A stretch of 64,000 bases of DNA from Variovorax boronicumulans NBRC 103145 (GCF_001591345.1 NZ_BCUS01000004.1:38241-102240), one strand, 5' to 3'. Counted from the stretch's first letter, positions 1 through 27,913 are shown. Program-made: numbers and translations. Notes: generated from the letters alone by a model not told the origin.

Positions 1-3000
1 ACGTCGCCGAGCATGCGGCGGAAGAAGGACTCCTGCTCGGCCACGTCGGCACCCAGCCGTGCCTGCGCGACGAAGCTGCGGAACGGCACGGGCGGGGGCA
101 GCGCGTCGGCGCGGCCTTGCAGCAGCAGCGTGATCTCCTCGACCAGCAGGTCGCGCGAGACATGGTCGAGCGCCAGGTGGTGGCTTGGCAGCTGCAGCAG
201 CCAGCCGCCGCCCGCCGCATCGTGCGCGGCGATGGCGCGCAGCATGGGCGCGCGGCGCACGTCGAGGCGGTAGTGGCCGGGGCGCACATGGGCTTCGAGT
301 TGCGCGGCGACATCGCCCGCGGCGGCGTCGATAGCCAGCCATTCGATCTTGGCGGGTGCATGGCGGTGCACCACCTGCACCGGCTCCGCCAGCCCTTCCC
401 ACAGCACCGCCGTGCGCAGCATGTCGTGGCGCGCGATGACGCGGTTCAGGCAGTCCATGAACGCATGGAGCCGGGCCTCGCTGTCGAAGCGCATCTGCAG
501 CGACTGCACATAGACGTCGCCCTCGGCCTGCATCAGGTGATGGAACAGCAGGCCTTCCTGCAGCGGCGCGAGCGGGTAGATGTCCTGGATGTTGGCCGCG
601 CCGCCGGGCACCGCGGCTTCGATGCGGCGCAGCTGCGCATCGTCGAGCGTCACCAGCGGCAGCATCTGCGGCGTGAGCAAAGTGCAGCCGTCGTGAATCG
701 CGTTGTCGGGCACTACCGGCGCCGGGCGCGGCGAGGCGCCGGCCTCCAGCGTGGCGCGCGCGAAGTCGGCAAAGCGCGGGTTCTGGAACAGCGTGCGCAC
801 CTGCGCGCCGAAGCCCTGCCGGCGCAGCCGCTCGAGCAGCTGCATGGCCAGCAGCGAATGGCCGCCGAGTTCGAAGAAGTTGTCGTTGCGGCCCACGCGC
901 GGCGCGCCGAGCACCTCGGCCCACACGGCGGCCATCGCCTCCTCGGCCGCGCCCTGCGGCGCTTCCCAACTGTCGGCTGTAGCAGCGAACACGGGCTCGG
1001 GCAGCGCGGCGCGGTCGACCTTGCCGTTGGCGTTCAGCGGCAGCGCCGAGAGCACGGTGATCGCCGACGGCACCATGTACTCGGGCAGCACCTGCGCCAG
1101 CCCGTCGCGCAGCGTGAAGGCCTCGACCGGGCGTTGCGCGTCGAGGCTCGACACGTAGGCCAGCAACAGCGCACCGCCTGCACGCTCGCGCGCGACCACC
1201 ACGGCCTCGCGCACGCCGGGCTGCGCGCGCAGCCGCGCCTCGACCTCGCCGAGCTCGATGCGGAAACCGCGCACCTTCACCTGGTGATCGAGCCGTCCCA
1301 GGTATTCGAGCTGTCCGTCAGCGCGCCAGCGCACGAGGTCGCCCGTGCGGTACAGGCGCCCGCCCTTCGCATCGAAGGGGTCGGCCACGAAGCGCTCGGC
1401 GCTCAGGCCGGCGCGGTTCAGGTAGCCGCGCGCTAGCCCCGAACCGCCGAGGTACAGCTCGCCGGCCATGCCAGGCGGCACCAGGTTCATGTCGGTGTCG
1501 AGCACCACGGCGCGGCGGTCGCCCACGGGCGCGCCGATGGGCAGGTAGGCGGCGTCGAAAGCAGTGCCGGCATAGGCCTTGGCGATCGTTGGCGTGATCA
1601 CCGTCTCGGTCGGGCCGTAGCCGTTGATGAGGCGCGGCGGCTGCAGCGTCTGCATCACGCGCTCGCAGGCCACGCGGCCCATGGCCTCGCCGCCGACGGT
1701 GTACGAGCGCAGCGTGGGCACGCGCCCGTCCTCGCCGAGCTCGTCGGCCATCTGCTGCAGGTAGCCCGGCGTGAAGCAGGCGACCGTGATGCCGTGGCGC
1801 CGCATCTCTTCGCAGCTGCGGTGCACGGTCCACAGTTCCTGGCTGCGCGGCATCAGCGTGGCGCCGAAGGCCAGCGGCGTCCAGATGCGCTCGTGCGCGC
1901 CATCGAAGTTGATCGACGCGAACTGCAGCTCGCGGTCTTCGGGCGTCATGCCGTAGGCGCGACCGATGGTCTGGATGTGCATGCTCAACGGGCCATGCGC
2001 CACGGCCACGCCCTTGGGCTGGCCGGTGGAGCCCGAGGTGTAGATCACATAGGCCAGGTGCTCGGGATGCACCGCGACATCGGGTGCACCGTCGGGGCCA
2101 CTGTCGAGCACACCGCCGTCGAGCAGCAGCGCGGGCAGCGCCTGCATCGACGCGCCCAGCCGCTCGCGCACACGCGCCTGCGTGAGCAGCAGCCGCACGC
2201 CGCTGTCGGCCGCCATGAAATCGAGCCGGTCGGGCGGGTAGTCGGGGTCGAGCGGCACGTAGGCCGCGCCCGCTTTCAGCACGCCGAGCAGCGCCACCAC
2301 CATCTCGGGCGAACGTTCCACCGCGAGGCCGATGCGGTCCTCGGGCTGCACGCCCTGCGCGATGAGTGCGTGCGCGAGCCTGTTGGCGCGCATGTCGAAG
2401 TCGCGAAAACTCATCGGCACGCCATCGACGATCAGCGCCGTGGCCTCGGGCCGCAGCGCGGCCTGGCGCTCGACGAGCCGGTGCACGGGCACCTCGTCCC
2501 AGGCGGTGTCCTGGCCCTCGCCCCACTGGCGCAACTGGGCGTGCTCCTGCGGACCGAGCAGCGCCACCTCGCGCAACGTGCGCGTAGGGTCGTCGGCCAG
2601 CTGGCGCAGCACCGCGACGTAGTGCGCGGCCATGCGCTCGATGGTCGCGGGCTCGAAGATCGCGCGGGCGTAGGTGAAGCTCAGGCCGAGCGTGCCGTCG
2701 GCCTGCTCCAGCGTGTCGAGCGCGAGTTCGAAGGGCGCCGCCTGCTCGTCGAGTTCGCAGGCTTCGATGCGCAGGCCTTCGAGCCGGTCGAGCGCGCCCA
2801 GGTCCTGCTGCCGGTGGTTGAAGATCACCTGGAACAGCGGCGGGTGGCTCAGGCTGCGCTCGGGCTGCAGCGCCTCGACCAGCTGCTCGAACGGCAGGTC
2901 CTGGTGCGCTTGTGCGCCCAGCGCCGCCTCGCGCGCCTGCGCCAGCGCCTGGGCCAGCGTGGTGTGACCGGCCAGCTCGGCGCGCAGCACCTGCGTGTTG

Positions 3001-4016
3001 ACGAACAGGCCGAGGATGCCGGCCGTCTCGGGCCGGTCGCGGTTGGCCACGGGCACGCCGAGCCGGATCTCGCCCTGCCCCGTGTAGCGGTGCAGCAGCG
3101 CCTGGAAGCCGGCCAGCAGCACCATGAAGAGCGTCGCGCCCTCGGCGCTCGCGCGGCGGCGCAGCGCCTGTGCCAGTTCGCCCGGCAGGTCGAGCCGATG
3201 GCGCGCGGCGAGGTACGGCCCCTGCGGCGGACGCGCGCGGTCGGCGGACAGTTGCAGCAGCGGCTGTTCGCCGCCCAGGCGTTCGGTCCAGTAGGCGAGC
3301 TGGCGTTCGCCCTCGCCTGCTTCGAGCCAGTGGCGCTGCCAGGCCGCGTAGTCGGCGTACTGCAGCGCCGGCGCGGCCGGCACGGCGGCGTCGTTCCCTT
3401 GACGGTGCGCCTGGTACAGCGCGCCGAAGTCGTCGACCAGCAGCTGCATCGACCAGCCGTCGGACACGATGTGGTGCATCACCAGCACCAGCAGGTGCGC
3501 GGTCTCGCCGGTGCGCAGCAGGCCCACGCGCAGCAGCGGGCCACGCGACAGATCGAAGGGCGTGCGCACGAGACGCGCGGCCTCGTCGCGCACCTGCGCG
3601 GGGTGGGCGCGCAGATCGGCTTCGCGCAGGTCGAGCACCGCCTCGGGCGACACGGTCTGCTGCGGCACGCCGTCGTCGCTCACGCCGAAGCGCGTGCGCA
3701 GCGACGGGTGCCGCGCCACCAGCGCCTGCAGGCTCGCGCGCAGCGCCCCACAGTCGAGCGCGCCATGCAGCGTGAGTGCGGCCGTGATGTGCTGCGCCGT
3801 GCTTTCGGGGTCCATCTGCCAGAGGAACCACTGGCGCGCCTGCGCGTACGAGGCGGGCCGCGGCGCACCGGGCACGGCGGCCGGGTCGGGCACGATCGGC
3901 AGGCGGCCGAAATCGATGCCCTGCGCACGCAACGCGGCGATGAATTCCTTCTGCCGCGCCGGCGGCAAACCCGCCAGCCGTTGGGCGATGGCCCTACTGC
4001 GTTCGCTACTGCTCAC
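1..4016 (-). CDS. Non-ribosomal peptide synthetase, C-A-T-C (partial; C-terminus lies beyond the window start)
   Basis: Last visible synthetase of the siderophore operon. The GTG start is 0 nt after the TGA of the upstream synthetase and leads into a typical pre-condensation helix; no ATG lies nearby. Domains: condensation (HHIVSDGWS near residue 180), adenylation (YTSGSTG near 659), carrier (GGHSL near 1049), then a second condensation domain with HHLALDH near 1274, where the usual DG is DH. The pocket residues I align to the GrsA code read D-G-E-C-T-G-G-I-T. That pattern is close to codes I know for N5-hydroxyornithine domains, so a hydroxamate-forming residue is likely (inference). The first C domain follows a module without epimerase, as expected for an LCL domain. 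At least one further A-T and a release domain should lie to the left. No ornithine hydroxylase gene is in the window. Confidence 0.9.
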   Translation of the reverse strand, partial: MSSSERSRAIAQRLAGLPPARQKEFIAALRAQGIDFGRLPIVPDPAAVPGAPRPASYAQARQWFLWQMDPESTAQHITAALTLHGALDCGALRASLQALVARHPSLRTRFGVSDDGVPQQTVSPEAVLDLREADLRAHPAQVRDEAARLVRTPFDLSRGPLLRVGLLRTGETAHLLVLVMHHIVSDGWSMQLLVDDFGALYQAHRQGNDAAVPAAPALQYADYAAWQRHWLEAGEGERQLAYWTERLGGEQPLLQLSADRARPPQGPYLAARHRLDLPGELAQALRRRASAEGATLFMVLLAGFQALLHRYTGQGEIRLGVPVANRDRPETAGILGLFVNTQVLRAELAGHTTLAQALAQAREAALGAQAHQDLPFEQLVEALQPERSLSHPPLFQVIFNHRQQDLGALDRLEGLRIEACELDEQAAPFELALDTLEQADGTLGLSFTYARAIFEPATIERMAAHYVAVLRQLADDPTRTLREVALLGPQEHAQLRQWGEGQDTAWDEVPVHRLVERQAALRPEATALIVDGVPMSFRDFDMRANRLAHALIAQGVQPEDRIGLAVERSPEMVVALLGVLKAGAAYVPLDPDYPPDRLDFMAADSGVRLLLTQARVRERLGASMQALPALLLDGGVLDSGPDGAPDVAVHPEHLAYVIYTSGSTGQPKGVAVAHGPLSMHIQTIGRAYGMTPEDRELQFASINFDGAHERIWTPLAFGATLMPRSQELWTVHRSCEEMRRHGITVACFTPGYLQQMADELGEDGRVPTLRSYTVGGEAMGRVACERVMQTLQPPRLINGYGPTETVITPTIAKAYAGTAFDAAYLPIGAPVGDRRAVVLDTDMNLVPPGMAGELYLGGSGLARGYLNRAGLSAERFVADPFDAKGGRLYRTGDLVRWRADGQLEYLGRLDHQVKVRGFRIELGEVEARLRAQPGVREAVVVARERAGGALLLAYVSSLDAQRPVEAFTLRDGLAQVLPEYMVPSAITVLSALPLNANGKVDRAALPEPVFAATADSWEAPQGAAEEAMAAVWAEVLGAPRVGRNDNFFELGGHSLLAMQLLERLRRQGFGAQVRTLFQNPRFADFARATLEAGASPRPAPVVPDNAIHDGCTLLTPQMLPLVTLDDAQLRRIEAAVPGGAANIQDIYPLAPLQEGLLFHHLMQAEGDVYVQSLQMRFDSEARLHAFMDCLNRVIARHDMLRTAVLWEGLAEPVQVVHRHAPAKIEWLAIDAAAGDVAAQLEAHVRPGHYRLDVRRAPMLRAIAAHDAAGGGWLLQLPSHHLALDHVSRDLLVEEITLLLQGRADALPPPVPFRSFVAQARLGADVAEQESFFRRMLGD

Positions 4017-11776
<7,760 letters not shown>

Positions 11777-11780
<4 letters not shown>

Positions 11781-14700
11781 GCGGCCTCGCCCACGGATTC
11801 TTCGGCCAGGTCGCGCTGCCGGTGCGTCTGCGCCAGCTGTTCGAGCGCGATGGCATCGGCGCTGGCCTCGCGCAGCACGGCGGCGAGCGCCGCGGGTGTC
11901 GGGTGATCGAACACCACGCCGGCCGCCACCTCGACCTGCAGCAGCTTGCGGATGCGCGCCACCAGCTTGATGACCTGCAGCGAGTGGCCGCCGAGTTCGA
12001 AGAAGTCGTCTTCCACGCCGACCGGTCCGCTGCCCAGCAGCGTGGCCATGCCGTCGGCGAGCAGCGCTTCGAGCGCGTCGCGCGGGGCCTTCACTGCACG
12101 CCGTGGCGCTTCGGCCGGGGCCGAGGCCGCCAGCGCGAGCCGGTCGATCTTGCCGTTCGGCAAGCGCGCGAAGGCGCTCACGGCCGTGCAGCTCGCGGGC
12201 ACCATGTGTGCGGGCAGCAACGCGGCGAGTTGCTCGCGCAGCGCGCGGCCGTCGGCCACCTCGCTGTCGCCGACGAAAAACGCGGCGAGCGTGGTCGCGC
12301 CGGCCGCATCGGGCACGGCGAGCACCACCGCCTGGCGCACGCCGGGCCGCGCCAGCAGCGCCGCCTCGACCTCGGCCGGCTCGACGCGGTAGCCGTGGAC
12401 CTTCACCTGATGGTCGGCGCGCCCCGCCAGGCGCAGCCCGCCTTCGGGCAGCACCCACGCGAGGTCACCTGTGCGGTAGAGCCGCTCACCCGCGTGGAAC
12501 GGATCGGCGACGAACGCGTCAGCGTTCGCGCGGTTCAGGTAGCCGCGGCACAGCTGCGCACCACCGATGTAGACCTCGCCCAGCCCGCCCGCCGGCACGA
12601 GGCCGCGCGACGCATCGAGCACGCGCACGCGGTTGTTCGCGAGCACGCGCGTCAGCGGCAGCTGCTCGGGCACCGGCGCGCCGGGTTCGACGGCATGCAC
12701 CATGACGCCGACCGTGGCCTCGGTCGGCCCGTAGTGGTTGTAGATGGCGCACTGCGGCGCCAGCCGCGCGATGCGCTCGACCAGCGCGCGCGGCGCGGCC
12801 TCGCCGCCCAGCACCAGCGTGCGCGGCAGGCAGGGCGCGGCGCTTTCAAGCAACGCTTCGAGGTGCGAGGGCACGATCTTCAGTGCGTCGACGGCGTGTG
12901 TGCGCATGAAGCGCGCGAAGGCCTCGGCGTCCTTGGTCTCGTGCGGCGCCGCCACGACGAGGCAGGCGCCGTTGTGGAACGCGCCGAACAGTGCGGTGTT
13001 GCCCAGGTCGGCCGCCACCGAGCTGGTGAGCGCCCAGCGGCGGCAGGTGTCGAGCTGCATCGCGGCCGATGCGGCTGCCACGTAGTTCTTCAGCTGGCCC
13101 CGCTCGACGGCCACGCCCTTGGGCGTGCCGGTGGAACCCGAGGTGTAGAGCACGTAGGCGAGGTCGTTCGGTGCGGCGATGTGCGATGCGTCTTGCGCTT
13201 CAGGCAGCGTGCTCGCATCGGGCAGCGCCGCGTCGATGGTGAAGACGGGCTGCGCATCGGCCAGCACCGCCGCACGGCGCGCCTCGGGCCAGTCGGGGTC
13301 GAGCGGCAGGTAGGCGGCGCCCGCGCGCCAGACGGCGAGGATCGCCACCGGCAGGTCGAGCGCGCGCGGCAGGTTCAGCGCGACGATGGTGCCGGGCACC
13401 ACGCCCTGCCCTTGCAGCCAGTGGGCGACGCGGGCGGTGCGCTGGTCAAGTTCGCGGTAGCTCAGGCGCTGCTCGCCCGGTTCGAGCGCGGGCGCGTCGG
13501 GGGTCTGGGCGGCCCAATGGGCGATGCGCTGCGTGACGGTCTGCGTGCCGACATCGGCCACGGCCTCTTGCGACTGCAGCAGCAACTCGCGTTCGCGCGG
13601 GCCGACCAGCGGCAGCGCGCCAAGCGCGGCGTCGGGGCGTTCGACGATGGCGTCCAGCAGGCAGAGGTATTGCATCAGCAGGCGCTGCGCCGCCACCTCG
13701 CTGTGGCGTGCGGCATCGGCATGCACCGAGAGCGCAGCGCCGCCGGCGTCCCATGCGACCTGCAGGGCGAGTTCGAAACTCGGCAGCGGCCCGGGCAGCG
13801 CAGCCAGTTGCCATTGCGGATCGACACCGTGGCGACGCGGCCGCTCGTGGCACGCGAAGCCGACCGCGAGGTGCGCGGCGATGGGCGGCGCCTCGACGAC
13901 CCAGTACTCCTGCGCCTCGACATGCGCGGCCAGCGCGCCGTCGACGTTGTCGAACCAGTCGGCAAAGCGCGTCTCAGGGGCGGTCTCGACGATGAGCGGC
14001 AGCACCTTGTCGAACACGCCGACCGCACCCTGCATCGGCGGGTAGTCGCGGCGGCAGTCGTGCTGCCAGCCGGCGATGAAACGGCCGGTGCCGTCCAGCC
14101 GCGCGAGCAGCAGCCACCAGACGGCCTGCAGCAGCGTGTCGGGCTGTGCGCCCAGTGTGTCGGCGCAGGCGGCGATGCGACTCGCGAAAGTGGCGTCGAC
14201 GGATTCGTCAACACGCACGTGCGCAGCCTGTTGGGAGACAGCAGCTTGCCGACCGACGAGGCGCGGCGGCGTGAGCGAGGACGCCTGCGCGAGGTAACGC
14301 TGCCAGTAGGCGCGGCCCTCGGCGGCGTCTTCGCCGTCGAGCAGGTCCTGGCGCCAGGTCACGAAGCGTGCATACGGGAACACCTCGGCGGCATCGAAAG
14401 CGTGTTCGTCAGCGAAGGCCGCGGCAATCTGGTCGAACAAGTGCTGCAGGCTGCCGCGGTCGCCGACCCAGGCGTGCACGGAAAGCGCCAGTGTGTGACG
14501 TGCCTCCCCGGTGCGTGCGAGCCCGGCACGGACCATCTCGCCGCGCGCGATGTCCAGCGGCACGGCCTGCAGGTTCTCCAGCCATTCGGCCAGTGCGGCT
14601 TCAGGCGCGTCGCGCAGGTCTGCGCCCACCCAGGCCAGCGGCGTCATCCCGTCGGTGTACTGCTGGCGCAGCCCCCGGTAGCCCGGCACCGCGCGGATGG

Positions 14701-14881
14701 CACTGCACAGCGCGCCATGCGCGCCCAGCACGCGCGCCACCACGTCGCGCAGGCGCGCGGCATCGAGCGTACCCTCGATGTCGGCGCGCAGCAGCAGGCG
14801 CGGCGCATCGGCCGGCACCGCGCGTTGTTCGGGGCTCAGCGGGAAGGTCGTGTCGTCGAAGTGGTCGGTCATGGTCGTCAT
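11777..14881 (-). CDS. Non-ribosomal peptide synthetase, degenerate C-like domain-A(Asp)-T
   Basis: Single-module protein of 1034 aa that starts 5 nt after the upstream stop. The A domain (YTSGSTG about residue 577) gives the pocket D-L-T-K-V-G-H-V-G, the aspartate code. The carrier Ser lies in GGHSL (about 966). The first 430 residues look like a condensation domain, but the HHxxxDG motif is replaced by HAWVGDRG (about 135) and the first core motif is eroded, so it is probably not catalytic. The protein encoded just upstream ends in its own intact C domain followed by a TauD/SyrP-like hydroxylase. That C domain probably makes the bond, while this domain may be an interface domain that docks a beta-hydroxylase. 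The expected product is beta-hydroxyaspartate, an Fe(III) ligand. Confidence 0.93.
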
Positions 14882-14886
14882 TTCGT

Positions 14887-21938
<7,052 letters not shown>

Positions 21939-21939
<1 letters not shown>

Positions 21940-24900
21940 CAGAGGGTTCTTTCCGTGGGTCGGCGGCGTTGCAGCAGGGCGGCGCGCTGTTGCTGCGCGC
22001 GCTGCTTCGCCTGCGCGGCGTCGTCGGTGGCGGTCGCAGCGGCGGGGCCGCGCCCCTTCTGCTCGATGTGGCGGGCGAGCGCGCCGACGGTCGGGTACTT
22101 GAAGAGGTCGACCACCGCCAAGCCCGGCTGCAGGCGGTCTTCCACCAGCCGGTGCATGCGGATCACGAGCAGCGAGTTGCCGCCGAGGTCGAAGAAGTTG
22201 TCGTGCAGGCCGACCTGCGCGACCTTGAGCAGCTCGGCCCAGATCGCGGCCAGCGTCTGCGCGACGTCGCCGTGGGGGGCTTCGTAGCCTGGCGTGCCGG
22301 CGGCCGCCGGTGCGGGCAGCGCGCGGCGGTCGACCTTGCCGTTGGCGCCGAGCGGGAAGCTGTCGAGCACCATCAGCGCGGACGGCACCATGTAGTCGGG
22401 CAACGCCAGCGCCAGCTGCGTCTTGAGCGTGGTCGCGTCGAGCGATGCGCCTGCAGCGGGTGCGACGTAGGCCACGAGCGACGGGCCGGCCACGCCCTCG
22501 TGCAAGCACACCAGCGCCTCGCGCACGCCGGGCTGCTCGCGCAAGCGCGCCTCGACCTCGCCGAGTTCGATGCGGAAGCCGCGCACCTTCACCTGGTGGT
22601 CGAGCCGCTCCAGGTATTCGAGCTGGCCGTCGGCGCGCCAGCGCACGAGGTCGCCGGTGCGGTACAGGCGCCCGCCTGATGGATCGAAGGGGTCGGCGAC
22701 GAAGCGCTCGGCCGTCAGCGCCGCGCGCCCGAGGTAGCCGCGCGCGAGGCCGTCGCCACCAAGGTACAGCTCACCGGGCACACCCTGCGGCACAGGCTGC
22801 AGGTCGGCGTCGAGCACATGGGCGGTGCGGCGGCCAACCGGGCGGCCGATGGGGGCGTAGCCTTGCACGATGGCCTCGGCACCTGCGGACCACAGGGTCG
22901 GCGTGATCACGGCCTCGGTCGGGCCGTAGGCGTTCACGACGCATGCCGGGTGCAGCACGCGGCGGACCAGCGCGAGGTCTTCGCCGGCCCAGGCCTCGCC
23001 GCCGAAGAGCGCGAGGCGCACGGCGTGGTGGAACGGCGGCTGGTCTTGCAGCAGCTGGCGCGCGTAGGCCGGCGGCAGGTCGACCACACTGACGCGGTGG
23101 CGTTGGAGCAAGGCGTCGAGTTCGCTGGCGAGCGAGCACCACTGCGGCTGCAGCACCAGTGCGGCGCCGGTGGTCAGCGGCAGCAGGCACTGTTCGATGG
23201 CGGCATCGACATGCGGCAGCGCGAACTGCAGCGAACGATCACTCGCCGTGAAGCCGCAGGTGTCGGCCATGGCCTGAAGGTGCATCGACAGTGCGCCGTG
23301 CGAGACCGCCACGCCCTTGGGGCGGCCGGTGGTGCCCGAGGTGTGGATCACATAGGCCAGGTGGTGGTCGTGCAGCGTGACTTGCGGGGTCTCGTCCGGT
23401 TCGTCGTCGAGCGATGCGTCATCGACTGCGAGGCGCGCGACGGTTCCGTTCACTGAGCTGTGGCTGCCGGTCAGCAGCAGCGCGGCGCCGCTGTCGGCCA
23501 GCAACTGCGACAGCCGCTGCGGCGGGTGCGACGGGTCCATCGGCAGGTAGGTGCCGCCTGCCTTCAACACAGCCAGAAGGCCGGCGACGCGGTCGACCGG
23601 GGCATCGACGGCCACGGCGACTGGCGTGTCGGGCCGCACACCGTGGCGCAGAAGGCGGTGCGCAATGCGGTTGGCGCGGCGGTCGAGGGCGGCGTAGGAG
23701 AGCTCGGTGTCGCCTGCGATCAGCGCGATGGCATCAGGTGCGCGGCGAACGTGCGCTTCGAACAGGCGATGCGCGGGCGTCGCAGCCAATGCGGACGATG
23801 TACCCGTGCCCCAGGCGTGCAATTGCGCCTGCTCTTCGGCAGCGAGCCACGGCGCATCGCCGACGGCGCGGGCCGGGTCCGCCGTCAGCGCGTCGAGCAG
23901 CGCGCGGTAGTGCGCGGCCATGCGCGCGACGGTCTCCTCGTCGAACAACTCGGCCGCCGCGGTGAAGACCGCACGCACCTGGCCGTCGGCGCGCTCGCGG
24001 ATGTCGAGCGCGAGTTCGCACTGCGCGGCGCTGTCGTCCATGCGGTACTCGTCGACCGCCAGGCCCGGCAGGCCGCGCAGCACGGCCGTGTCTTCGCGCA
24101 GCAGGTTGAACATCACCTGGAAGAGCGGGTTGTGACTCAGGCTGCGCTGCGGCTGCAGGGCGTCCACGAGCTGCTCGAACGGCAGGTCCTGATGGGCCTG
24201 CGCGCCGAGCGCGGCCTCGCGGGCCTGGGCCATCAGTTGCGCGAACGGGGTGCGGCCGTTCAGCGTGGCGCGCAGCACCTGCGTGTTGACGAAGAAGCCG
24301 ATGAGGCCCGTGGTCTCGGGGCGGTGGCGGTTCGCGACCGGCACGCCCACGCGCACATCGGGCTGGCCCGTGTAGCGATGCAGCAGCGCCTGGAAGCCCG
24401 CGAGCAGCACCATGAACAGCGTGGCGCCGTGCGCCTGCGCGGTGGCGTGCAGGCGGGCGACGAGGGCCGCGTCGAGGTCGAAAGCGTGCGAGGCCGCGCG
24501 GTAGTTCGCGACCGCATGGCGGGGGCGGTCCGTGGGCAAAGCCAGCACGGGGTGCGTGTCGCCGAGCTGGGCGCGCCAGTAGGTCAGTTGCCGTTCGGCC
24601 TCGCCCGCGGCGAGCCAGTCGCGTTGCCACGCGGCGTAGTCGGCGTACTGGATCGCCGGTGCAGCGAGCGACGGCGCCTCGCCCCTCGCGTGCGCCGCAT
24701 AGGCCACGCCGAACTCGTCGAGCAGCACCTGCAGCGAGGCGCCGTCGGACACGATGTGGTGCGTGACGATCGCAAGGATGTGCTGCGCGTCGCCAAGCTG
24801 TAGCCACGCGGCGCGCAGCACGGGGCCGGCCACGAGGTCGAAGGGCTCGGCCTGCAACGCGCGCGCCTGCGCGGCGGCGGCGCCTTCACGTTCGTCGGCC

Positions 24901-27206
24901 GGTAGCGCGCGCAGGTCGATGTGAGCCAGGGCCAGCGGCGCCGTCGGCAGCACCTGCTGGCCGACCGTGCCGTCGGCCGCGGTGCGGAACACGGTGCGCA
25001 GGCTTTCGTGGCGCGCGAGCAGGTCTTCGAGCGCCGCCTTCAGTGCGTCGGCATCCAGCACGCCCGACAGGCGCAGCGCCACGCCCACGTGGTAGGCGCT
25101 GTTCTGCGGATCGAGCTGCCAGAGGAACCACTGGCGCGCCTGCGCATGCGACAGCGCGAGCAGCCCCGTGCGGCGCTCGGCCGGCAGGGCCGGGATCGGC
25201 TGGTGCGCGCGGCGTTGGCCAAGCGCCCGCACGCGCCGCAGTTCGCGCGCGAGGTCGCCCAGGCGCGGCTGTTCGAACAGCGCACGCAATGGAAAGTCGA
25301 TGTCCCAGCGCTCGCCAATGCGCGCGGCCACCTGCGTGGCGGCGAGCGAGTTGCCGCCGTGGGTGAAGAAGTGCGCGTCGCGCGCCAGCGGCCGTTCGGC
25401 GGGGCGGCGCAGCACCTCGTGCCAGATTGTGGCGAGGGCCCGCTCGACGTCGTCGAGTGCGGTTTCGGATGTGTCGACCTCGGGGGCGCTGCCGCCCAGC
25501 ACGAACGCGCCGTGTGCGTAGATCGCATAGGCGTCCGCGGTGCGATCGATCCAGCCCTGGCGGCAGGCGCCGCGCTGCAGCTTGCCGCTCGTGGTCTTGG
25601 GCATGCCGCCGGGGTTGAGCAGCATCACGACCGACAGCGGCTCGCCGCACTGTTCGCTCACGGCCGCGCTCAGCGCCTCGACCAGCACCTCGGGCCGCAC
25701 CAGCTTCTGGATGCTGCGCGACACCTCGGCCGCGAGGCCGATGCCTTCGCCCTCCGGCCCCTCGACCGCGAAGGCCGCGACGCGGCCCTTGCGCACGGCC
25801 TCGACCTCGCGCTCCACTTCGCGCTCGATGTCCTGCGGATACAGGTTGTGGCCGCGCACGATGACCATGTCCTTGATGCGGCCGGCCACGTAGAGCTGGC
25901 CGTCGTGCACGAAGCCCAGGTCGCCGGTGCGCAGCCAGCGTGTGCCGTCGTGCTCGACGAAGGTCTGCTGCGACACCTCGGGCTTGTTCCAGTAGCCGCT
26001 GCCCAGGCTCGGGCCCGAGGCCCAGATCTCGCCGACGCCGCCCTCGGCGCAGGCGGTCAGCGTGGCGGTGTCGACGATGCGCACCGCGTGGTGCGTGACG
26101 CTGCGGCCGCAGCCCACGAGCATGGCGCCTCCCTCGTCGCGCACCACGGCGCCTTGCGCCAGGCGTGCCTTGTCGAAGGCGTGCGCGACCATGCCGGCGC
26201 CGCGGTGTCCACCGGTGACGAACAGCGTCGATTCGGCCAGGCCGTAGCAGGGGTACACCGCCTCGGCCGGAAAGCCCGCGGGCGCGAAGCGTTGCTGGAA
26301 CGACCACAGCGTGTCGGCGCGCACCGGCTCGGCGCCGGAGAACGCGAGACGCCAGGACGACAGGTCGAGCCTTTGCAGCTGCGCGTCGGACACGCGATCC
26401 AGGCACAGGCGGTAGGCGAAGTCGGGCCCGCCGCTGACCGTGGCGCGCAGCCGCGACACGGCTTCGAGCCAGCGCACGGGGCGCTCGAGGAAGTAGCGCG
26501 GAGACATCAGCGCCACCACGGCGCCACGGTGCATCGGCTGCAGCAGGCCGCCGATGAGGCCCATGTCGTGGTTCAGCGGCAGCCAGGTGACGAAGGTGTC
26601 GCTCGTGCAGACCGAGAGGCCCTCTTCGATCGCGCGCATGTTCGCCATCAGGTTGGCGTGCGTGACCATGACGCCCTTGGGCGCCGAGGTAGAGCCGGAG
26701 GTGTACTGCAGGAACGCGATGTCGGTGGCGGCCGGCGTGTGCGGGCGCCATGCATCGGCGCCGGCGGCGTCGATCTCGTCCACGGCGATGAGCGCGGCCT
26801 GCGCGAAGGCGTCGGCCACGCCCGCCATCGCGTCGCGGATGGCGGCGTGGGTCAGCACGCAACAGGCGCCCGCGTCGGCGGCGATGCCTTCGAGCTTGCC
26901 CAGGTGGCGCCTGCGCGTGGACTCGGGCGGGAACACCGGCACGGCGACGAGGCCCGCGTAGAGGCAGGCGAAGAAGCTCACGACGTAGTCGTCGCTGTTG
27001 TCCAACATGATCAGTGCGCGGCCACCGGGCGCGAAGGCCTGCTGCAGGTGCGCCGCGAGACCGCGCACGCGCGCGTCGAGGGCGCGGTAGCTGATGGGCG
27101 TGTCGAGTGCGGCGCCGTCGCGGTCGGTGATGGCGATCACTGCGATGTCGTCGGGGCGCTGCGCGGCGAGGCCACGCAGATGGGTCACGAAGTCCACGGG
27201 ATGCAT
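21939..27206 (-). CDS. Siderophore synthetase loading protein, FAAL-ACP-C-A-T
   Basis: Starts the assembly line, 1755 aa. A fatty acyl-AMP ligase (YTSGSTSAPKG about residue 167; GRIKDM and GHNLYPQD later) activates a free fatty acid and passes it to an acyl carrier (GGNSL about 619). A condensation domain (HHIVSDG about 815) joins it to the amino acid chosen by the A domain (HTSGTTG about 1287) on the final carrier (GGNSL about 1677). The A pocket reads D-A-E-D-L-G-A-I-T; the E and D suit a basic side chain, probably arginine (inference). Start choice: this ATG is 5 nt after the upstream stop, but a GTG at 27215 overlaps that stop (GTGA) and has AAGGA at better spacing, which would add three residues. 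The protein ends in a Gln/Arg-rich tail and overlaps the next gene by one base. Confidence 0.95.
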
Positions 27207-27211
27207 CGGGT

Positions 27212-27913
27212 TCACAGGGGTTGTTCCTTGGTGTGCCAGGCCAGCGCGGCGGCATAGCCCGGCGGCGCGGACAGCGCCATCGCTTCGATGCCGGCCCACG
27301 CGTGCACGGCGCAGTCGACGGCAAGCGCGCCGTGGGCGTCGGGGTGGATGCCGACGCTTTGCAGGTGTTCGGCCATGCCGACGCCGGCGGCTTTCAACAC
27401 AGCTTCCTTGCCGACCCAGCGCCGGAAGAAGGCGCGTGGCAGGTCGGCGTCGCTGCGGATCTCGCGCTGTTCGCGCGCGGTGAAGGCCATGGCGAGCAGC
27501 GCATCGGCGTCGGCCATGAGGTCGCGCGCGCAGGCTTCGATGTCGACGCCCACGCAACGCACGCGCGCCGGATCGGCCAGCGCGATGAGCGCGTGGTCGC
27601 CGGCGTGCGAGATGTTGAAGAGGGGCGCGGCGCTGTCGCTGCCGGCTTCGACGAAGGGCTTGCCGTGCGCGTCGGCGCGCAACGGCACGTCCGCCGGATT
27701 GCAGGCGAGGTGTTGCGCGATCAGGCGGCGCACAGCGGCGCGGGTGTGGGCGAAGCGCACGCGGTCGGCGCGGCGGGCGAAGCGGCTGGCGCGTGCACGT
27801 TCGTCGGGCGTGAGGTCGGCCCAGGCATCGCCGTCCTCCGTCGCAAGGTCGAGGTCCAGGCGGTGCAACGCGATGCCCGGCGGCAACGGGTCATGCCAGG
27901 GCACGAGCCGCAT
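27212..27913 (-). CDS. 4'-phosphopantetheinyl transferase (Sfp type)
   Basis: Transfers the phosphopantetheine arm of CoA to the carrier-domain serines, converting the synthetases from apo to holo form. The protein is 233 aa, the usual Sfp/EntD size. It shows the family motifs NISHAG (about residue 99), VGVDIE (about 122) with the Mg-binding acidic residues, and WVGKEAVLKA (about 168). The gene overlaps the end of the thioesterase gene by 23 nt, so the two are translated together. Its place inside the operon means carrier activation is iron-regulated with the synthetases. The N-terminus is somewhat variable but the ATG is the only good start near the overlap. Confidence 0.95.
   Translation of the reverse strand: MRLVPWHDPLPPGIALHRLDLDLATEDGDAWADLTPDERARASRFARRADRVRFAHTRAAVRRLIAQHLACNPADVPLRADAHGKPFVEAGSDSAAPLFNISHAGDHALIALADPARVRCVGVDIEACARDLMADADALLAMAFTAREQREIRSDADLPRAFFRRWVGKEAVLKAAGVGMAEHLQSVGIHPDAHGALAVDCAVHAWAGIEAMALSAPPGYAAALAWHTKEQPL

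Noticed and set aside
1318..3831. A second minus-strand open frame inside the last synthetase gene
   Set aside because: It is Arg/Ala/Gly/Pro-rich in a shifted frame; the true frame shows all condensation, adenylation and carrier motifs.
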